A DNA stretch of 34,745 nucleotides, taken from contig CAMOTI010000167.1 in the NCBI GenBank assembly GCA_946625675.1, positions 1 to 34,745 on the forward strand, written 5' to 3'. Shown here in pieces: positions 26,200 to 34,745 of this stretch (position 1 is the first letter of the stretch; each line of letters begins with the position of its first letter). Source of the stretch: an uncultured Prevotellaceae bacterium (GTDB lineage: Bacteria; Bacteroidota; Bacteroidia; Bacteroidales; Bacteroidaceae). The translations under genes were made by a program, and so were the position numbers. The notes beneath the pieces are model-generated. The model was not told where the DNA came from, ran no database searches, and worked only from the letters and a program-made list of their open reading frames with translations.

Positions 26200-27906
26200 A
26201 TTCTTCTTCTTTCTGTGCTCGTGCTCTTTCTGCAGGTGGATTTGAGTGATGGCGAGCGCCTCGTTGATGTTGGAGCAGATGTTGTGGTCGCCGATATATT
26301 CTGGGAATCTGTTCTTCTCCAGTACGGCCCGGACAGAGGGGTTCACGCCGGAGAGCACCACGGAGATGCCCGAGCGGTGGCTCTGCTCGATGAGGTTGGT
26401 GAGGTTGTGGATGCCCGTCGAGTCGATGAACGGCACTTTCCTCATCCTGATGATTCTCACGCGGGGCTTGTCCTTCATGCGCGACATGATGTCGTCGAAC
26501 TTGCTGGCCACGCCGAAGAAGTAGGGACCGTCGATCTCGTACACCTCCACCCGGTCGGGGATGTTGAGGTGCTCGAGGTTCAGGTGGTTGAACTCGCTGT
26601 CCTCGTTGGGGTCGATCTCCTCCGTGAGCACGCTCACCTGTGTGGTCTCAGCCATTCGTCTCATGCAGAGGAAGCAAGCGAGGATGATGCCCACCTCGAT
26701 GGCGATGGTGAGGTCGAAGATCACGGTGAGCACGAAAGTGAGCGCCAGCACGATGACGTCGCTCTTGGGGTTGCGCATCATCTGCATGATCGACCGCCAT
26801 CCGCTCATGTTGTAGCTCACCATCACGAGCACGCCGGCCAGACATGCCATGGGGATGTACGACGCGTAGGGCATGAGGAAGAAATAGATGAGCATGAGCA
26901 CGATGGCATGAATGATGCCGGCCACAGGTGTCTTGCCGCCGTTGTTGATGTTGGCCATGGTGCGCGCGATGGCTCCCGTGGCGGGGATGCCTCCGAAGAT
27001 GGGCGATACGATGTTTGCGATTCCTTGTCCCAGCAGCTCCTGGTTGGAGTTGTGACGGTGGCCGATCACTCCGTCCGCCACGGTGGCAGAGAGCAGGCTC
27101 TCGATGGCTCCGAGGATGGCGATGGTGATGGCTGGCGACACAAGACCTTTGATGCTCTCCCACGTGATATCGGGAATCACGGCCTCAGGCACGGTGGGTG
27201 AGATGGAAAACCGGTCGCCGATGGTGTCGACGTGGATCCCGAAGTGGTTTTTCATCACGATCCCCGCGATGGTCATGAGTATGATGGCCACGAGCGAGCC
27301 GGGTATCTTCTTGGATATAAGTGGCATGACGGCGATAATCAGCACGGAGACGATGCCGATGGCTGCGGTGGCGGGCTGAATCGTGGCGAAATGCTGGAAA
27401 TAGACGCCCCACTTGCTGATGAAGTCGGCGGGCACCGTACCTTCAATCTGAAGTCCCAGCAGGTCCTTGATCTGCGTTGTGAAGATGGTGAGTGCGATTC
27501 CGCTGGTGAATCCTACGATGATGGGGTAGGGGATGTAGCGGATGATGGTGCCGAGCTTGAACAGGCCCAGCAGGATAAGGAACAGTCCGGCCATGACCGT
27601 GGCGATGGCCAGCCCTTCGAATCCGTATTGCTGGATGATGCCGTAGATGATGATGATGAAGGCTCCGGTGGGGCCGCCGATTTGCACGCGGCTGCCGCCG
27701 AACAACGAGATGGCCAGTCCGGCCACGATGGCGGTGATGATGCCCTTCTCAGGGGAGACGCCCGACGCGATGCCGAAGGCGATGGCAAGCGGAAGCGCCA
27801 CGATACCTACGATGATGCCGGCCATCAGGTCGGCGGTGAACTTACTTTTGTTGTACGTCTTCAGACACTGAACCAGTTTGGGTTGGAATGAGAAAAATTG
27901 CTTCAT
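26194..27906 (-). CDS. SulP-family anion transporter with STAS domain
   Basis: A 570-residue protein starting MKQFFSFQPKLVQCLK at 27906; the open frame continues upstream but that part lies in the promoter region, so this start is preferred. The membrane domain has about 12-14 segments and begins with DLMAGIIVGIVALPLAIAFGIASG, the SulP signature region. Residues from about 445 form a cytoplasmic STAS domain with VPFIDSTGIHNLTNLIEQ. Family members carry sulfate, bicarbonate or dicarboxylates. Bicarbonate is possible given the carbonic anhydrase 12 kb away, but nothing in the sequence decides this. Confidence 0.93.
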   Translation of the reverse strand: MKQFFSFQPKLVQCLKTYNKSKFTADLMAGIIVGIVALPLAIAFGIASGVSPEKGIITAIVAGLAISLFGGSRVQIGGPTGAFIIIIYGIIQQYGFEGLAIATVMAGLFLILLGLFKLGTIIRYIPYPIIVGFTSGIALTIFTTQIKDLLGLQIEGTVPADFISKWGVYFQHFATIQPATAAIGIVSVLIIAVMPLISKKIPGSLVAIILMTIAGIVMKNHFGIHVDTIGDRFSISPTVPEAVIPDITWESIKGLVSPAITIAILGAIESLLSATVADGVIGHRHNSNQELLGQGIANIVSPIFGGIPATGAIARTMANINNGGKTPVAGIIHAIVLMLIYFFLMPYASYIPMACLAGVLVMVSYNMSGWRSIMQMMRNPKSDVIVLALTFVLTVIFDLTIAIEVGIILACFLCMRRMAETTQVSVLTEEIDPNEDSEFNHLNLEHLNIPDRVEVYEIDGPYFFGVASKFDDIMSRMKDKPRVRIIRMRKVPFIDSTGIHNLTNLIEQSHRSGISVVLSGVNPSVRAVLEKNRFPEYIGDHNICSNINEALAITQIHLQKEHEHRKKKNK

Positions 27907-28019
27907 GCTGAGGTGGTTTTGAGTTACTCTGTTAATCCTGAAAAAAACTACAATCTTGCATATAGGAATGCCGGCATTATTTCTGGCCGGCTTCTGCCTC
28001 TCTGAATTTTTTGAGGGTG

Positions 28020-28027
28020 CAAAATTA
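28020..28027 (-). promoter_or_regulatory. -7 box for the SulP gene
   Basis: The minus strand reads TAATTTTG, giving a leader of about 110 bases. No clear TTG near -33. Confidence 0.4.
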
Positions 28028-28411
28028 CAACAAAAAAGTGGAAAAACCGCCGATTGTTGTGACAAAAACGGGAAAAACCTTAAATTTATAGCCGATTGTA
28101 AGAAAAAAATGAAAAAAAATACTTAATTTTGCCATTGGTAGATAAGTGTTTATAATAAGTTGTCTCATTTCTTATATGTTGAAAAATTATAAATAGAATC
28201 ATAAAAAGAATTATAAAAAAACGTGATTTTCTTTTCTGCATTTCAAGTTCTTGGTGGAAGTTTATGAAAGCAAACTTGTTTGCATACAGCCGTCACGGAA
28301 GCGACGACGCAGGGCGAAGCCCACAGACAAAACGTTTTTTTATCTTAATTATTTATCTTAATCTTATTCAAGTTTCGCAAGTTGTTGTTTAATCGCTACT
28401 TAAGAAAATAG
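28028..28411. other. Intergenic region between SulP and the hydrolase gene
   Basis: AT-rich. It contains a possible plus-strand -7 box TAATTTTG at 28124-28131 (about 280 bases before the next start), the phrase ATAATAAGTTGTCTCA at 28152-28167 shared with 7676-7691, a small hairpin GCAAAC-TT-GTTTGC at 28270-28283, and the phrase CAGGGCGAAGCCCACAGACA near 28311 shared with block A. No gene seen. Confidence 0.5.
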
Positions 28412-29275
28412 ATGAAAATGAAAGCAGAGCACAAACATATACCGGGATGGCTGATGATTCGCCTGTCGGTTGTGATGTTTTTTAGCATGATGTCGCTGAC
28501 GGCCTTCGGCCAGCGCATCTCGTTGCTGACAGTCGAGGGCTCGAAAGGACGGCTGAAGGCCGTGGTTCATAAGCCCAAGCTGCGGGGCGGACAGAAATGT
28601 CCGTTCGTGGTCATACTCCATGGTTTCACGGGAAACAAAAACGAGGGTCTGCTGGTGCAGATTTCCGAGGGACTTCAGGAGCGAGGCATCGGTTCGGTCC
28701 GTTTCGACTTCAACGGCCATGGCGAGAGCGACGGACCGTTCGAGGAGATGACGATAGGCAACGAGCTGGAGGATGCCAAGGCCGTGTTGAGGACCGTGAG
28801 GGCGATGGATTGGGTGGACACCCGCCGCATTGGCCTGCTGGGCCATTCCCAGGGAGGCTTGCTCACGGGACTGCTCGCAGGCGAGTTGGGCGTGGAGCAG
28901 ATCAAGGCCATCGTGCAGCTGGCTCCTTCCGGCAACATCAGTGAGATGACACGGAAGGGACAGATGCTCGGCACCACTTTCGACGTGGATAACCTGCCCG
29001 AGTACCTGACGGTGTGGAACCACCGTGTGGGCAGGCCCTATCTGCAGTATGCCATGCAGTGCCGCCCCTATGAGGTCGCGTCGAAGTACAAAGGCAGCGC
29101 CTGCGTCATCCACGGGTCGAAAGACAGTGCCGTCCCGTGGGAATACGGCAAGCGCTATGCCGACGGCTATGCCCGGGGCAAGTGGGTGCTGCAGCCCGAT
29201 GACGGCCACGGACTGCGCAAGCACCGTGCCCAGACCCTTGGCGTGATTTACCGTTTCTTCGCTGCCAGTCTGTAG
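28412..29275 (+). CDS. Secreted alpha/beta hydrolase (esterase-like)
   Basis: A 287-residue serine hydrolase. An N-terminal hydrophobic segment (about 14-33, ending SLTAFGQ) is a signal peptide, placing it in the periplasm or outer membrane. The oxyanion segment is HGFTGNKN (70-77), the nucleophile is Ser146 in GHSQGG, the acid is Asp238 in HGSKDSAVP and the base is His266 in DDGHGL. The layout resembles feruloyl or cinnamoyl esterases, and neighbouring pectin-type genes make a polysaccharide de-esterifying role plausible. The exact substrate is inference. Confidence 0.88.
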   Translation: MKMKAEHKHIPGWLMIRLSVVMFFSMMSLTAFGQRISLLTVEGSKGRLKAVVHKPKLRGGQKCPFVVILHGFTGNKNEGLLVQISEGLQERGIGSVRFDFNGHGESDGPFEEMTIGNELEDAKAVLRTVRAMDWVDTRRIGLLGHSQGGLLTGLLAGELGVEQIKAIVQLAPSGNISEMTRKGQMLGTTFDVDNLPEYLTVWNHRVGRPYLQYAMQCRPYEVASKYKGSACVIHGSKDSAVPWEYGKRYADGYARGKWVLQPDDGHGLRKHRAQTLGVIYRFFAASL

Positions 29276-29279
29276 CAAC

Positions 29280-29717
29280 GTAGTACACTACGCCAACGCC
29301 CACTTCAGTTCCCCGCAGACAAAACGTTACTGATACGTAGAACCAAATCTCAACATCTTATACGTTCTGTCAAGTTCGATCCGGCTCACAACGAACCTGC
29401 ACCCTTTCTGCTTCCGACGCCTGGAGACGTCGGCTCCTATACCTCCGTTGTACTGCTTGCCGGGCCTGTTACGCTACCCCCGCTCCTGATACGCACCGAA
29501 GCCCATCCGCACTGGGGTTGTGGACGTCCTCGTCCGCACAATCGGCCGGCGAAGCACGGCCAGCCATCGTTCTTGATTATCATTTTATTCACCTGTCTTC
29601 GGGCATCGAAGCCCGTCACCGAAACGCCCCAGTTACGTATCCCCGCGTAGGAGCGACGGTTTCCGACCGTTGAAGCACCCCTGCTCCTGATACGTACCAA
29701 ACCCCGTCCGCATGGCT
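29280..29717. repeat. Composite intergenic repeat block C
   Basis: No gene. It shares with block A the run from AACGTTACT...ATACGTAGAACCAAATC through TCCGACGCCTGGAGACGTCG to the CCTGATACGCACCGAAGCCC module, then GCGTAGGAGCGACGGTTTCC and the phrase CGTCCGCATGG. Confidence 0.8.
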
Positions 29718-29773
29718 CTCTCAACTCTCAACTTTCAACATTAAACATTAAACTCTCAACATTAGACTTTCAA
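29718..29773 (+). repeat. Heptamer tandem tract of eight units directly before the GH28 start
   Basis: CTCTCAA, CTCTCAA, CTTTCAA, CATTAAA, CATTAAA, CTCTCAA, CATTAGA, CTTTCAA: exactly 56 bases in register, then ATAT and the ATG at 29778. It forms most of the likely ribosome entry leader. Confidence 0.9.
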
Positions 29774-29777
29774 ATAT

Positions 29778-31178
29778 ATGAAACGAATTCTTTTTAATTT
29801 ATTCCTGTTGTTCGCTTCGTTAGCGGCAAATGCCATGCCAGCGGACTACAACGTGAGAGATTATGGGGCCAAGGGCGACGGAACGTCGCTCGACCATCTT
29901 GCCATCAACAAAGCCATAGAGGCAGCAGTGGCTGCCGGAGGAGGACGCGTAGTGCTCCCGTCCGGCACCTATCTGTGCGGCAGCATCCGGCTCAAGAGCA
30001 ACGTTGAGCTCCACCTCACGCCCGGCGCCACGATCCTGGCTGCGCCGGCATCCATGAAAGCCTACGACGAGAGCGAGGTATTCGGAGCGCCTGAGTACCA
30101 AGATGGCGGCCACACCTATTTCCACAACAGCCTTATCTGGGCGGAGGGGCAGCAGAACGTCAGCATCACCGGACGCGGGCGGATCGACGGCGAAGGCCTC
30201 ACCAAGCGCGACACGGAGAAGGGTGGCAACGTGCAGGGCGGATCCATCGGCACCGGCGACAAGGCCATCGCGCTGAAGCAGTGCCGGAACGTCACCATCC
30301 GCGACATCACCATCTTCCGAGGCGGACACTTCGCCATCATCATCACAGGATGCGAGATCGGAACCATCGACAACGTGACCATCGACACCAACCGCGACGG
30401 AATCGACATCGACTGCTGCAAGTACTTCACCGTCAGCAACACAAAAGTCAACACGCCAAACGACGACGCTATCGTCCTCAAGAGCTCTTATGCACTGAAG
30501 AAGCCGGTACTCTGCGAGCATATCCTCATCACCAACTGCATCGTCACCGGCTACAAGCTCGGCACCTTCCTCGACGGCACTTACGTGCCCGAGAAAGTCA
30601 ACTGGGTCTGCGGACGCATCAAGCTGGGCACTGAGTCCAACGGCGGCTACCGCAACATCACCATCTCCAACTGCTCATGCATGTGGAGCAGCGGACTGGC
30701 CTTCGAGGTGGTGGACCAGGGACGTATGGAGAACATTGTCGTCGACAACATCTCACTGAGCCACGTCCACCATTACCCCATCTACATCACCACAGGCCGG
30801 CGCAACCGCGGGCCGAAAGAGCGTACGGACATCTCGTCGGCCCGCGACATCTCCATCAACAACGTGATTGCCGACGACTGCGACTCACTGGCCGGCATCA
30901 TCGTCACCGGCATGCCTGGCACCCCCATCCGCAACGTGTCGCTGAGCAACATCCGTATCCAGTACCGTGGAGGAGGAAAGAAAGTGGAGAAGAGCTACCG
31001 CGAGCAGGCCGACAACTACCCTGAGCCCCGATGGGCAGGACCCACACCGGCTTATGGCCTCTTCGCCCGCCATGTCGACGGACTCCGTGTCCACAACGTA
31101 CAATTCGAGCTGATGCGTCCCGACGAGCGACCCGACATCATCTTGGAAGATGTCGTGAATGCGGAGGGCTTCAAATAA
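29778..31178 (+). CDS. GH28 family glycoside hydrolase (polygalacturonase-like)
   Basis: A 466-residue secreted enzyme with a signal peptide (about 1-19, ending AANA). YNVRDYGAKGDG opens a right-handed beta-helix. GH28 features: DTNRDGIDIDCC (in place of the usual NTDG), NDDAIVLKS with the catalytic aspartates, and RIKLGTESNGGYRNI, where RIK is the substrate-binding motif and GTES is the variant frequent in Bacteroidota. It is expected to cleave galacturonic acid linkages in pectin or rhamnogalacturonan. Together with the preceding hydrolase and the following lyase-like gene it suggests pectin breakdown, although no SusC/SusD pair is visible. Confidence 0.93.
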   Translation: MKRILFNLFLLFASLAANAMPADYNVRDYGAKGDGTSLDHLAINKAIEAAVAAGGGRVVLPSGTYLCGSIRLKSNVELHLTPGATILAAPASMKAYDESEVFGAPEYQDGGHTYFHNSLIWAEGQQNVSITGRGRIDGEGLTKRDTEKGGNVQGGSIGTGDKAIALKQCRNVTIRDITIFRGGHFAIIITGCEIGTIDNVTIDTNRDGIDIDCCKYFTVSNTKVNTPNDDAIVLKSSYALKKPVLCEHILITNCIVTGYKLGTFLDGTYVPEKVNWVCGRIKLGTESNGGYRNITISNCSCMWSSGLAFEVVDQGRMENIVVDNISLSHVHHYPIYITTGRRNRGPKERTDISSARDISINNVIADDCDSLAGIIVTGMPGTPIRNVSLSNIRIQYRGGGKKVEKSYREQADNYPEPRWAGPTPAYGLFARHVDGLRVHNVQFELMRPDERPDIILEDVVNAEGFK

Positions 31179-31189
31179 GGTAGGTAGTA

Positions 31190-31750
31190 ACCTCCCACAC
31201 GTCCGCCAACGCCCTCTTAATTCCCCACCGTCAGAACGTTACCCACAGTAGAGATGTCCATATATGGCGTCTCCCCCGAAGCCGCACCGAAGCCCGTCAC
31301 CGAAACGCCCCAGTTCGTACTCCCACGCGTAGGAGCGACGGTTTCCGACCGTTGAAGCACCCACGCTCCTGATACGTACCGAAGCCCAATACATAAAAAC
31401 ATGTGATTTTTGTCCTACGTATCAGGAGGGCGTACGTGTAAAAACAGATTTTTCACCTCCTACAACTCCGTTGCACCGCTTGTCGGGCCTATTATGCAAC
31501 CCACGCGTAGGAGCGACGGTATCCGACCGTTGAAGCAACTACGCTACTGATACGTACGAAGCCCAATCTCAATATCTTATACATTCACACACCTTCGATC
31601 CGGCTCACAACGAACCTGCACCCTTTCTGCTTCCGACGCCTGGAGACGTCGGCTCCTATACCTCTGTTTCACTGCCTGCCGGGCCTGTTACGCTACCCTC
31701 GCTTCTGACTCGTACCGGAGCCCACCCGCACTGGGGTTCTGTACAACTTC
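31190..31750. repeat. Composite intergenic repeat block D
   Basis: No gene. It contains the GAGATG...GTCTC palindrome (31251-31273), two GCGTAGGAGCGACGGT modules (near 31326 and 31506), a pair CTGATACGTACCGAAG/CCTACGTATCAGGAGG that can fold back, and TCCGACGCCTGGAGACGTCG near 31632. Confidence 0.8.
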
Positions 31751-31755
31751 GGGGG

Positions 31756-31775
31756 AGACGCCCCGCGGGGCGTCT
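31756..31775. repeat. Perfect 20-bp GC palindrome directly after the lyase/beta-helix stop codon
   Basis: AGACGCCC-CGCG-GGGCGTCT abuts the stop codon of the next gene (31776-31778 on the minus strand). It could serve as a terminator stem, but it belongs to the dispersed palindrome family also found at 8981-9000. Confidence 0.75.
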
Positions 31776-34136
31776 CTACTTGACGAAGAGGATGGAGTCG
31801 ACGTGGGAGCCGATGAATGCGGGTATGTAGTCGGAGGTGGCGTACCACTTGGGCTTGCCGGGCATGTCGTCGTAGATGGGCTGCCCGTTGATACGGAGGT
31901 TCTCAAAGCGGATGTTGCGCACCTTGCGCGTGTCGTCGTATCCGGTGATGACGGACATGTAGGGTGTCTGGCCGGTGTAGCGTATGTTGCGGAATGTGAC
32001 GTTCTCGACGCCGCGCCCTGGAGCGGTGCAGTACTTCTGGTTGTATCCTACCTTGACCTGGAAGATGCTGCCCTGATGGATGTTCTCGATGCGTATGTTG
32101 TCGAACAGGACGTCTTTGACGTAGTTGTTGTCACCGCAGTTGATGGCAAGACATCCCTGATAGTCCACCTGGGGCTCGCTCTGACAGAGAATGTCGATGT
32201 TCTCGTAGGTGAGTCCGACGATGCTGTCGCCTACAGCCGAGTTGCCGTGGATGCCTATGAAGATAGGGTGGGCCACGTCTGCCCAGAGGGTGGAGTTGGT
32301 CATCCTGATGTTGCGTGCCGACCCGTTGAATCCCTTACGTGTGGCGTAGGCCGTGGTGCAGTCGTCGGAGTTCCTGCAGAAGACGCGGTCGTAGGTGACG
32401 TTGGAGGATGCGAATACGTTGAGCCCGTCGCCCCATCCGGGATGTGAGATGCTGCGTACGTCGTGCAGCCTGACGTTGTCGCTTTCGCCAACGGGACAGG
32501 TGTTGAGTGTGAGTCCGTCGATGAGGATGTTGCGGCTTCTGTGAACGTGGCATCCCTCATATCCGCTCTTTGGCCGTGCGATACCCCTTCCGATGATACT
32601 GATGTCGTGGGCGTCCTCGATGGCGAAGGTGCCGGTGAAATAAGCTCCGGGAGCGAGGTAGACGGTGGTGTTGGACGGCACGGGGATGCTGTCCTGGCTG
32701 TAGAATCCCGGCTTGTAGTCGATGAACTGGCGTCCCTGCCGCTCTGCCTCCTGCCGTGCCTGCTCCAGTGTGATGGCCGGCTTGGATGTGAAGATGTGCA
32801 GGTTGTCGGTGATGCTTCCGTCGAACTCGACAGACAGGTTTTCCGGCTGGAAGAGGATGAACTGCAGCGTGGAGTCGTTCAGCTGGTTGGCAATGACCCC
32901 TTTATAGTCGGGCCGGACCCGTGCCGACTGGTATTTCTTGTTCTTGCAGACCACTCTCACGAAGACGTCGCCCGTGAAGTCGAAGACAGCATAAGAAATC
33001 TCCCGTACCCCATGCTTGTTGTTGCCGAGCGGCGCGTTGACCTTTGCCATGTAGGTGTCGACGCGAGTCCACTCTTTCTGTCCCCTGGGCTGGACGAATA
33101 CGTCGTAGTCGTGCTTGAGCGGCGCTCCGGCAGGTGCCGGCCACGTGAAAACCTGATGGAGCTTCTTTCCTTCCTCCACGCCCTCCACCTGCGTGATGCG
33201 CGTCTCTCCCGTGTCCTTCTCCGTTCCTTTCTTTCGTGCCTTCTCCTGCAGGGCGACCGCTTTCTTGGTGTATGGCATCTTGAGTCCTTTCCGCTCCACA
33301 TAATGCTGGTAGGGCAGCCGGTAGATGTCCCAAAGCCGTCCACGTCCCATGGCACCCGGTTCAGTCCAGTCGCAGTAGAGTCCGGTGCAGTCTTTCCAAG
33401 TCTGGAACGGCACGTCGTTTCCGAGGTTGTAGCGTGCGGAATATTCGATTCCTTTCATGAGTCGGTTGTCGAGTGCAGCCCAGAGGTCGTCGCCTTGCTG
33501 CCATGCCATCTCGCAGATGTCGCAGAGCATCCCGAGTCCGAGCTGTGCGTGGTTCTGGTCGCGCCCTGTCTCCTGGCACTGCCCGGTGGGGCCGACGTAG
33601 TTGGGCAGTGCCCCGTTGTCGTTGGCATAGAGGAAATAGTCCATGCTCTCCTTGTAGAGCTCCTTGTCGTCGAGGAATATGGCGCAGGCCATACGCAGGC
33701 GGTTGACTACGGCTCCCCAGTTTCCGTTGGCATAGGGGCTGTCGGCGTCGAACTTACGGATCATAGGCAGCATGGCTGTGCGTATCATCTCGTCCCACTG
33801 CGGCTGTCTGCTGTCCTTGAGCAGGGTCATAGCGCGTACGAGGTCGTAGCACTGCAGTGCGCAGAGCGGTGCGTCGTGGCCGTCGAGGCGTTTGAGGGTG
33901 GAGGCATACGCGTTGATGATGGCGAGTGCCTGTTGTCTCTCTCCGTTGGCCGCGAAGGTGTATGCGGCTTTCATGTCGCGCTCGCTGCCGGCTTTGGTGT
34001 TGCGGTATTGTCCGTCGCGGGCGATGACTTCGTAGGGGCCGTGGAGCTTGTAGGTGGTGTTGAGTACGTCGTTGTTTTGTGCGCTGACGGCAGCGGAGGT
34101 GATGAGCAGGAGGAAAAGAATTTGAAGTTTGAACAT
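31776..34136 (-). CDS. Secreted two-domain protein: alginate-lyase-like domain plus beta-helix
   Basis: A 786-residue protein from MFKLQILFLLLITSAAVSAQ (signal peptide 1-19). The open frame extends 89 codons further upstream, but only into the repeat block, so the start at 34136 is chosen. Residues about 25-300 are helical and look like the alginate lyase family fold: NGNWG (137-141) and QCQETGRDQNHAQLGLG (186-202) are typical. Residues about 335-430 resemble a small beta-sandwich. Residues from about 520 on form a right-handed beta-helix related to GH28/GH49-type enzymes (VPSNTTVYLAPGAYFTG, IIGRGIARP, HPGWGDGLNVFASSNV, NSDDCTTAYATR). Both halves suggest action on uronic-acid-containing polysaccharide. 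Catalytic residues of either half are not proven. Confidence 0.8.
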   Translation of the reverse strand: MFKLQILFLLLITSAAVSAQNNDVLNTTYKLHGPYEVIARDGQYRNTKAGSERDMKAAYTFAANGERQQALAIINAYASTLKRLDGHDAPLCALQCYDLVRAMTLLKDSRQPQWDEMIRTAMLPMIRKFDADSPYANGNWGAVVNRLRMACAIFLDDKELYKESMDYFLYANDNGALPNYVGPTGQCQETGRDQNHAQLGLGMLCDICEMAWQQGDDLWAALDNRLMKGIEYSARYNLGNDVPFQTWKDCTGLYCDWTEPGAMGRGRLWDIYRLPYQHYVERKGLKMPYTKKAVALQEKARKKGTEKDTGETRITQVEGVEEGKKLHQVFTWPAPAGAPLKHDYDVFVQPRGQKEWTRVDTYMAKVNAPLGNNKHGVREISYAVFDFTGDVFVRVVCKNKKYQSARVRPDYKGVIANQLNDSTLQFILFQPENLSVEFDGSITDNLHIFTSKPAITLEQARQEAERQGRQFIDYKPGFYSQDSIPVPSNTTVYLAPGAYFTGTFAIEDAHDISIIGRGIARPKSGYEGCHVHRSRNILIDGLTLNTCPVGESDNVRLHDVRSISHPGWGDGLNVFASSNVTYDRVFCRNSDDCTTAYATRKGFNGSARNIRMTNSTLWADVAHPIFIGIHGNSAVGDSIVGLTYENIDILCQSEPQVDYQGCLAINCGDNNYVKDVLFDNIRIENIHQGSIFQVKVGYNQKYCTAPGRGVENVTFRNIRYTGQTPYMSVITGYDDTRKVRNIRFENLRINGQPIYDDMPGKPKWYATSDYIPAFIGSHVDSILFVK

Positions 34137-34270
34137 GTGGAGATGAGAGTTTAGAGTGAAGTTACTTTGTTTGGTTGAGAGTTGGGCCGTGCTTCGCCGG
34201 CCGGTCGTGCGGACGAGGACGTCCACAACCCCAGTGCAGACGGGCTTCGGTACGTACCAGAAGCGTTGGT
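34137..34270. repeat. Leader and left part of repeat block E
   Basis: On the minus strand just upstream of the start codon, TTCACTCTAAACTCTCATC is a degenerate heptamer tract. Beyond it are the phrases CGCCGGCCGGTCGTGCGGAC and GGACGTCCACAACCCCAGTG, which also occur inverted near 29510-29550. Confidence 0.6.
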
Positions 34271-34745
34271 GCTTCAACGGTCGGAGACCGTCGTTCCTAC
34301 GCGTGGGTTGTGTAATATAACCTACAGGCGGTGCAACGGAGTTGTAGGAGGTGAAAAATCTGTTTTTACACGTACGCCCTCCTGATACGTAGGACAAAAT
34401 CACCTGTTTTTATGTATTGGGGTTCGATACGTATCAGTGGCGTTGGTGCTTCAACGGTCGGATACCGTCGCTCCTACGCGTGGGTTGTGTAATATAACCG
34501 ACAGGCGGTGCAACGGAGTTGTAGGAGGTGAAAAATCTGTTTTTACACGTACGCCCTCCTGATACGTAGGGCAAAATCACCTGTTTTTTATGTATTGGGG
34601 TTCGGTACGTATCAGGAGCATGGTTGCTTCAACGGTCGAATACCGTCGCTCCTACGCGTGGGATACGTAATAAGCCTGACAAGCGGTGCAACGGAGGTAT
34701 AGGAGCCGACGTCTCCAGGCGTCGGAAGCAGAAAGGGTGCAGGTT
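34271..34745. repeat. Tandem array of about 177 bp units (block E)
   Basis: GCTTCAACGGTCGG-like unit starts at 34271, 34448 and 34626 give two full units of 177 and 178 bases and a partial third. Each unit runs through CTCCTACGCGTGGG, CGGTGCAACGGAGTTGTAGG, GAAAAATCTGTTTTTACACG, CGCCCTCCTGATACGTAGG and TATGTATTGGGGTTCG. Parts of the unit can fold: CTGATACGTA pairs with TACGTATCAG. The third unit changes into the TCCAGGCGTCGGAAGC module at the window edge. Confidence 0.85.

Noticed and set aside
26215-27201. Plus-strand open frame rich in H, D and V opposite the SulP gene
   Set aside because: Mirror image of a membrane protein's codons; no start signal or homology features.
28124-28131. TAATTTTG as the promoter of the secreted hydrolase
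   Set aside because: It would need a leader of about 280 bases and lacks a TTG at the right distance, so it is only mentioned in the intergenic entry.
32463-34154. Long plus-strand open frame of 563 codons opposite the lyase/beta-helix gene
   Set aside because: Shadow of a real secreted enzyme on the other strand; the product is low-complexity in V, E and D without recognisable motifs.
34137-34403. An 89-codon N-terminal extension of the lyase/beta-helix gene
   Set aside because: The extension is translated repeat sequence, and a clear signal peptide begins at the internal ATG at 34136.
34271-34745. Tandem repeats considered as a CRISPR array
   Set aside because: The 177-base unit is repeated whole without unique spacers between short repeats, and no cas genes are present.

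Overview
The window reads as a chromosomal segment of a Bacteroidota anaerobe, most likely Prevotella/Segatella-like. Support comes from promoter boxes of the Bacteroidota type (TAnnTTTG, in one case with TTG 19 bases upstream), a frdCAB-type succinate:quinone oxidoreductase, secreted proteins ending in a degenerate 'YDLSGRR...GIYI.GKKYV' tail, DUF5107 and SulP proteins, and intergenic regions packed with short tandem repeats and palindromes. No rRNA, tRNA, CRISPR array, integrase or transposase gene was seen.

Layout. (1) 1-7409, minus strand: a tightly packed six-gene defence operon in transcription order XRE regulator, GHKL ATPase with a putative C-terminal PD-(D/E)XK nuclease domain, C5-cytosine methyltransferase, second C5-cytosine methyltransferase, McrB-like AAA+ protein with an N-terminal DNA-binding domain, and a LlaJI-family endonuclease subunit cut by the window edge. 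It resembles the lactococcal LlaJI system (two methyltransferases plus McrB-like R1 and R2) with an added MutL/MORC-like ATPase. Its base composition is mosaic: the middle is about 27-35% GC, the two ends about 45-55%. (2) 7972-13976: a sugar locus with a divergent AraC regulator, an MFS sugar porter and a DUF5107-TPR protein. (3) 14022-19851: beta-carbonic anhydrase, frdCAB on the minus strand (the cytochrome b subunit has a 114-residue tail with 26 cysteines), and a divergent BASS-type transporter. (4) 20419-24579, minus strand: a translationally coupled pair (TPR-membrane-HTH regulator and a small secreted protein), then a secreted serpin. (5) 25023-27906: WYL regulator and SulP anion transporter. 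(6) 28412-34136: a secreted alpha/beta hydrolase, a GH28 polygalacturonase-like enzyme and a large secreted protein joining an alginate-lyase-like domain to a beta-helix, together suggesting degradation of uronic-acid-containing (pectin-like) polysaccharide.

From about 19.85 kb onward nearly every intergenic gap is filled with composite repeats: GAGACG...CGTCTC palindromes, a hairpin family whose outer stems change in a compensating way, a roughly 177-bp tandem array at the right edge, and 7-mer or 9-mer tandem tracts, several ending directly at a start codon. The most interesting items are the expanded LlaJI-like operon with its compositional mosaic, the cysteine-rich tail on FrdC, and the hairpin and heptamer repeat families.
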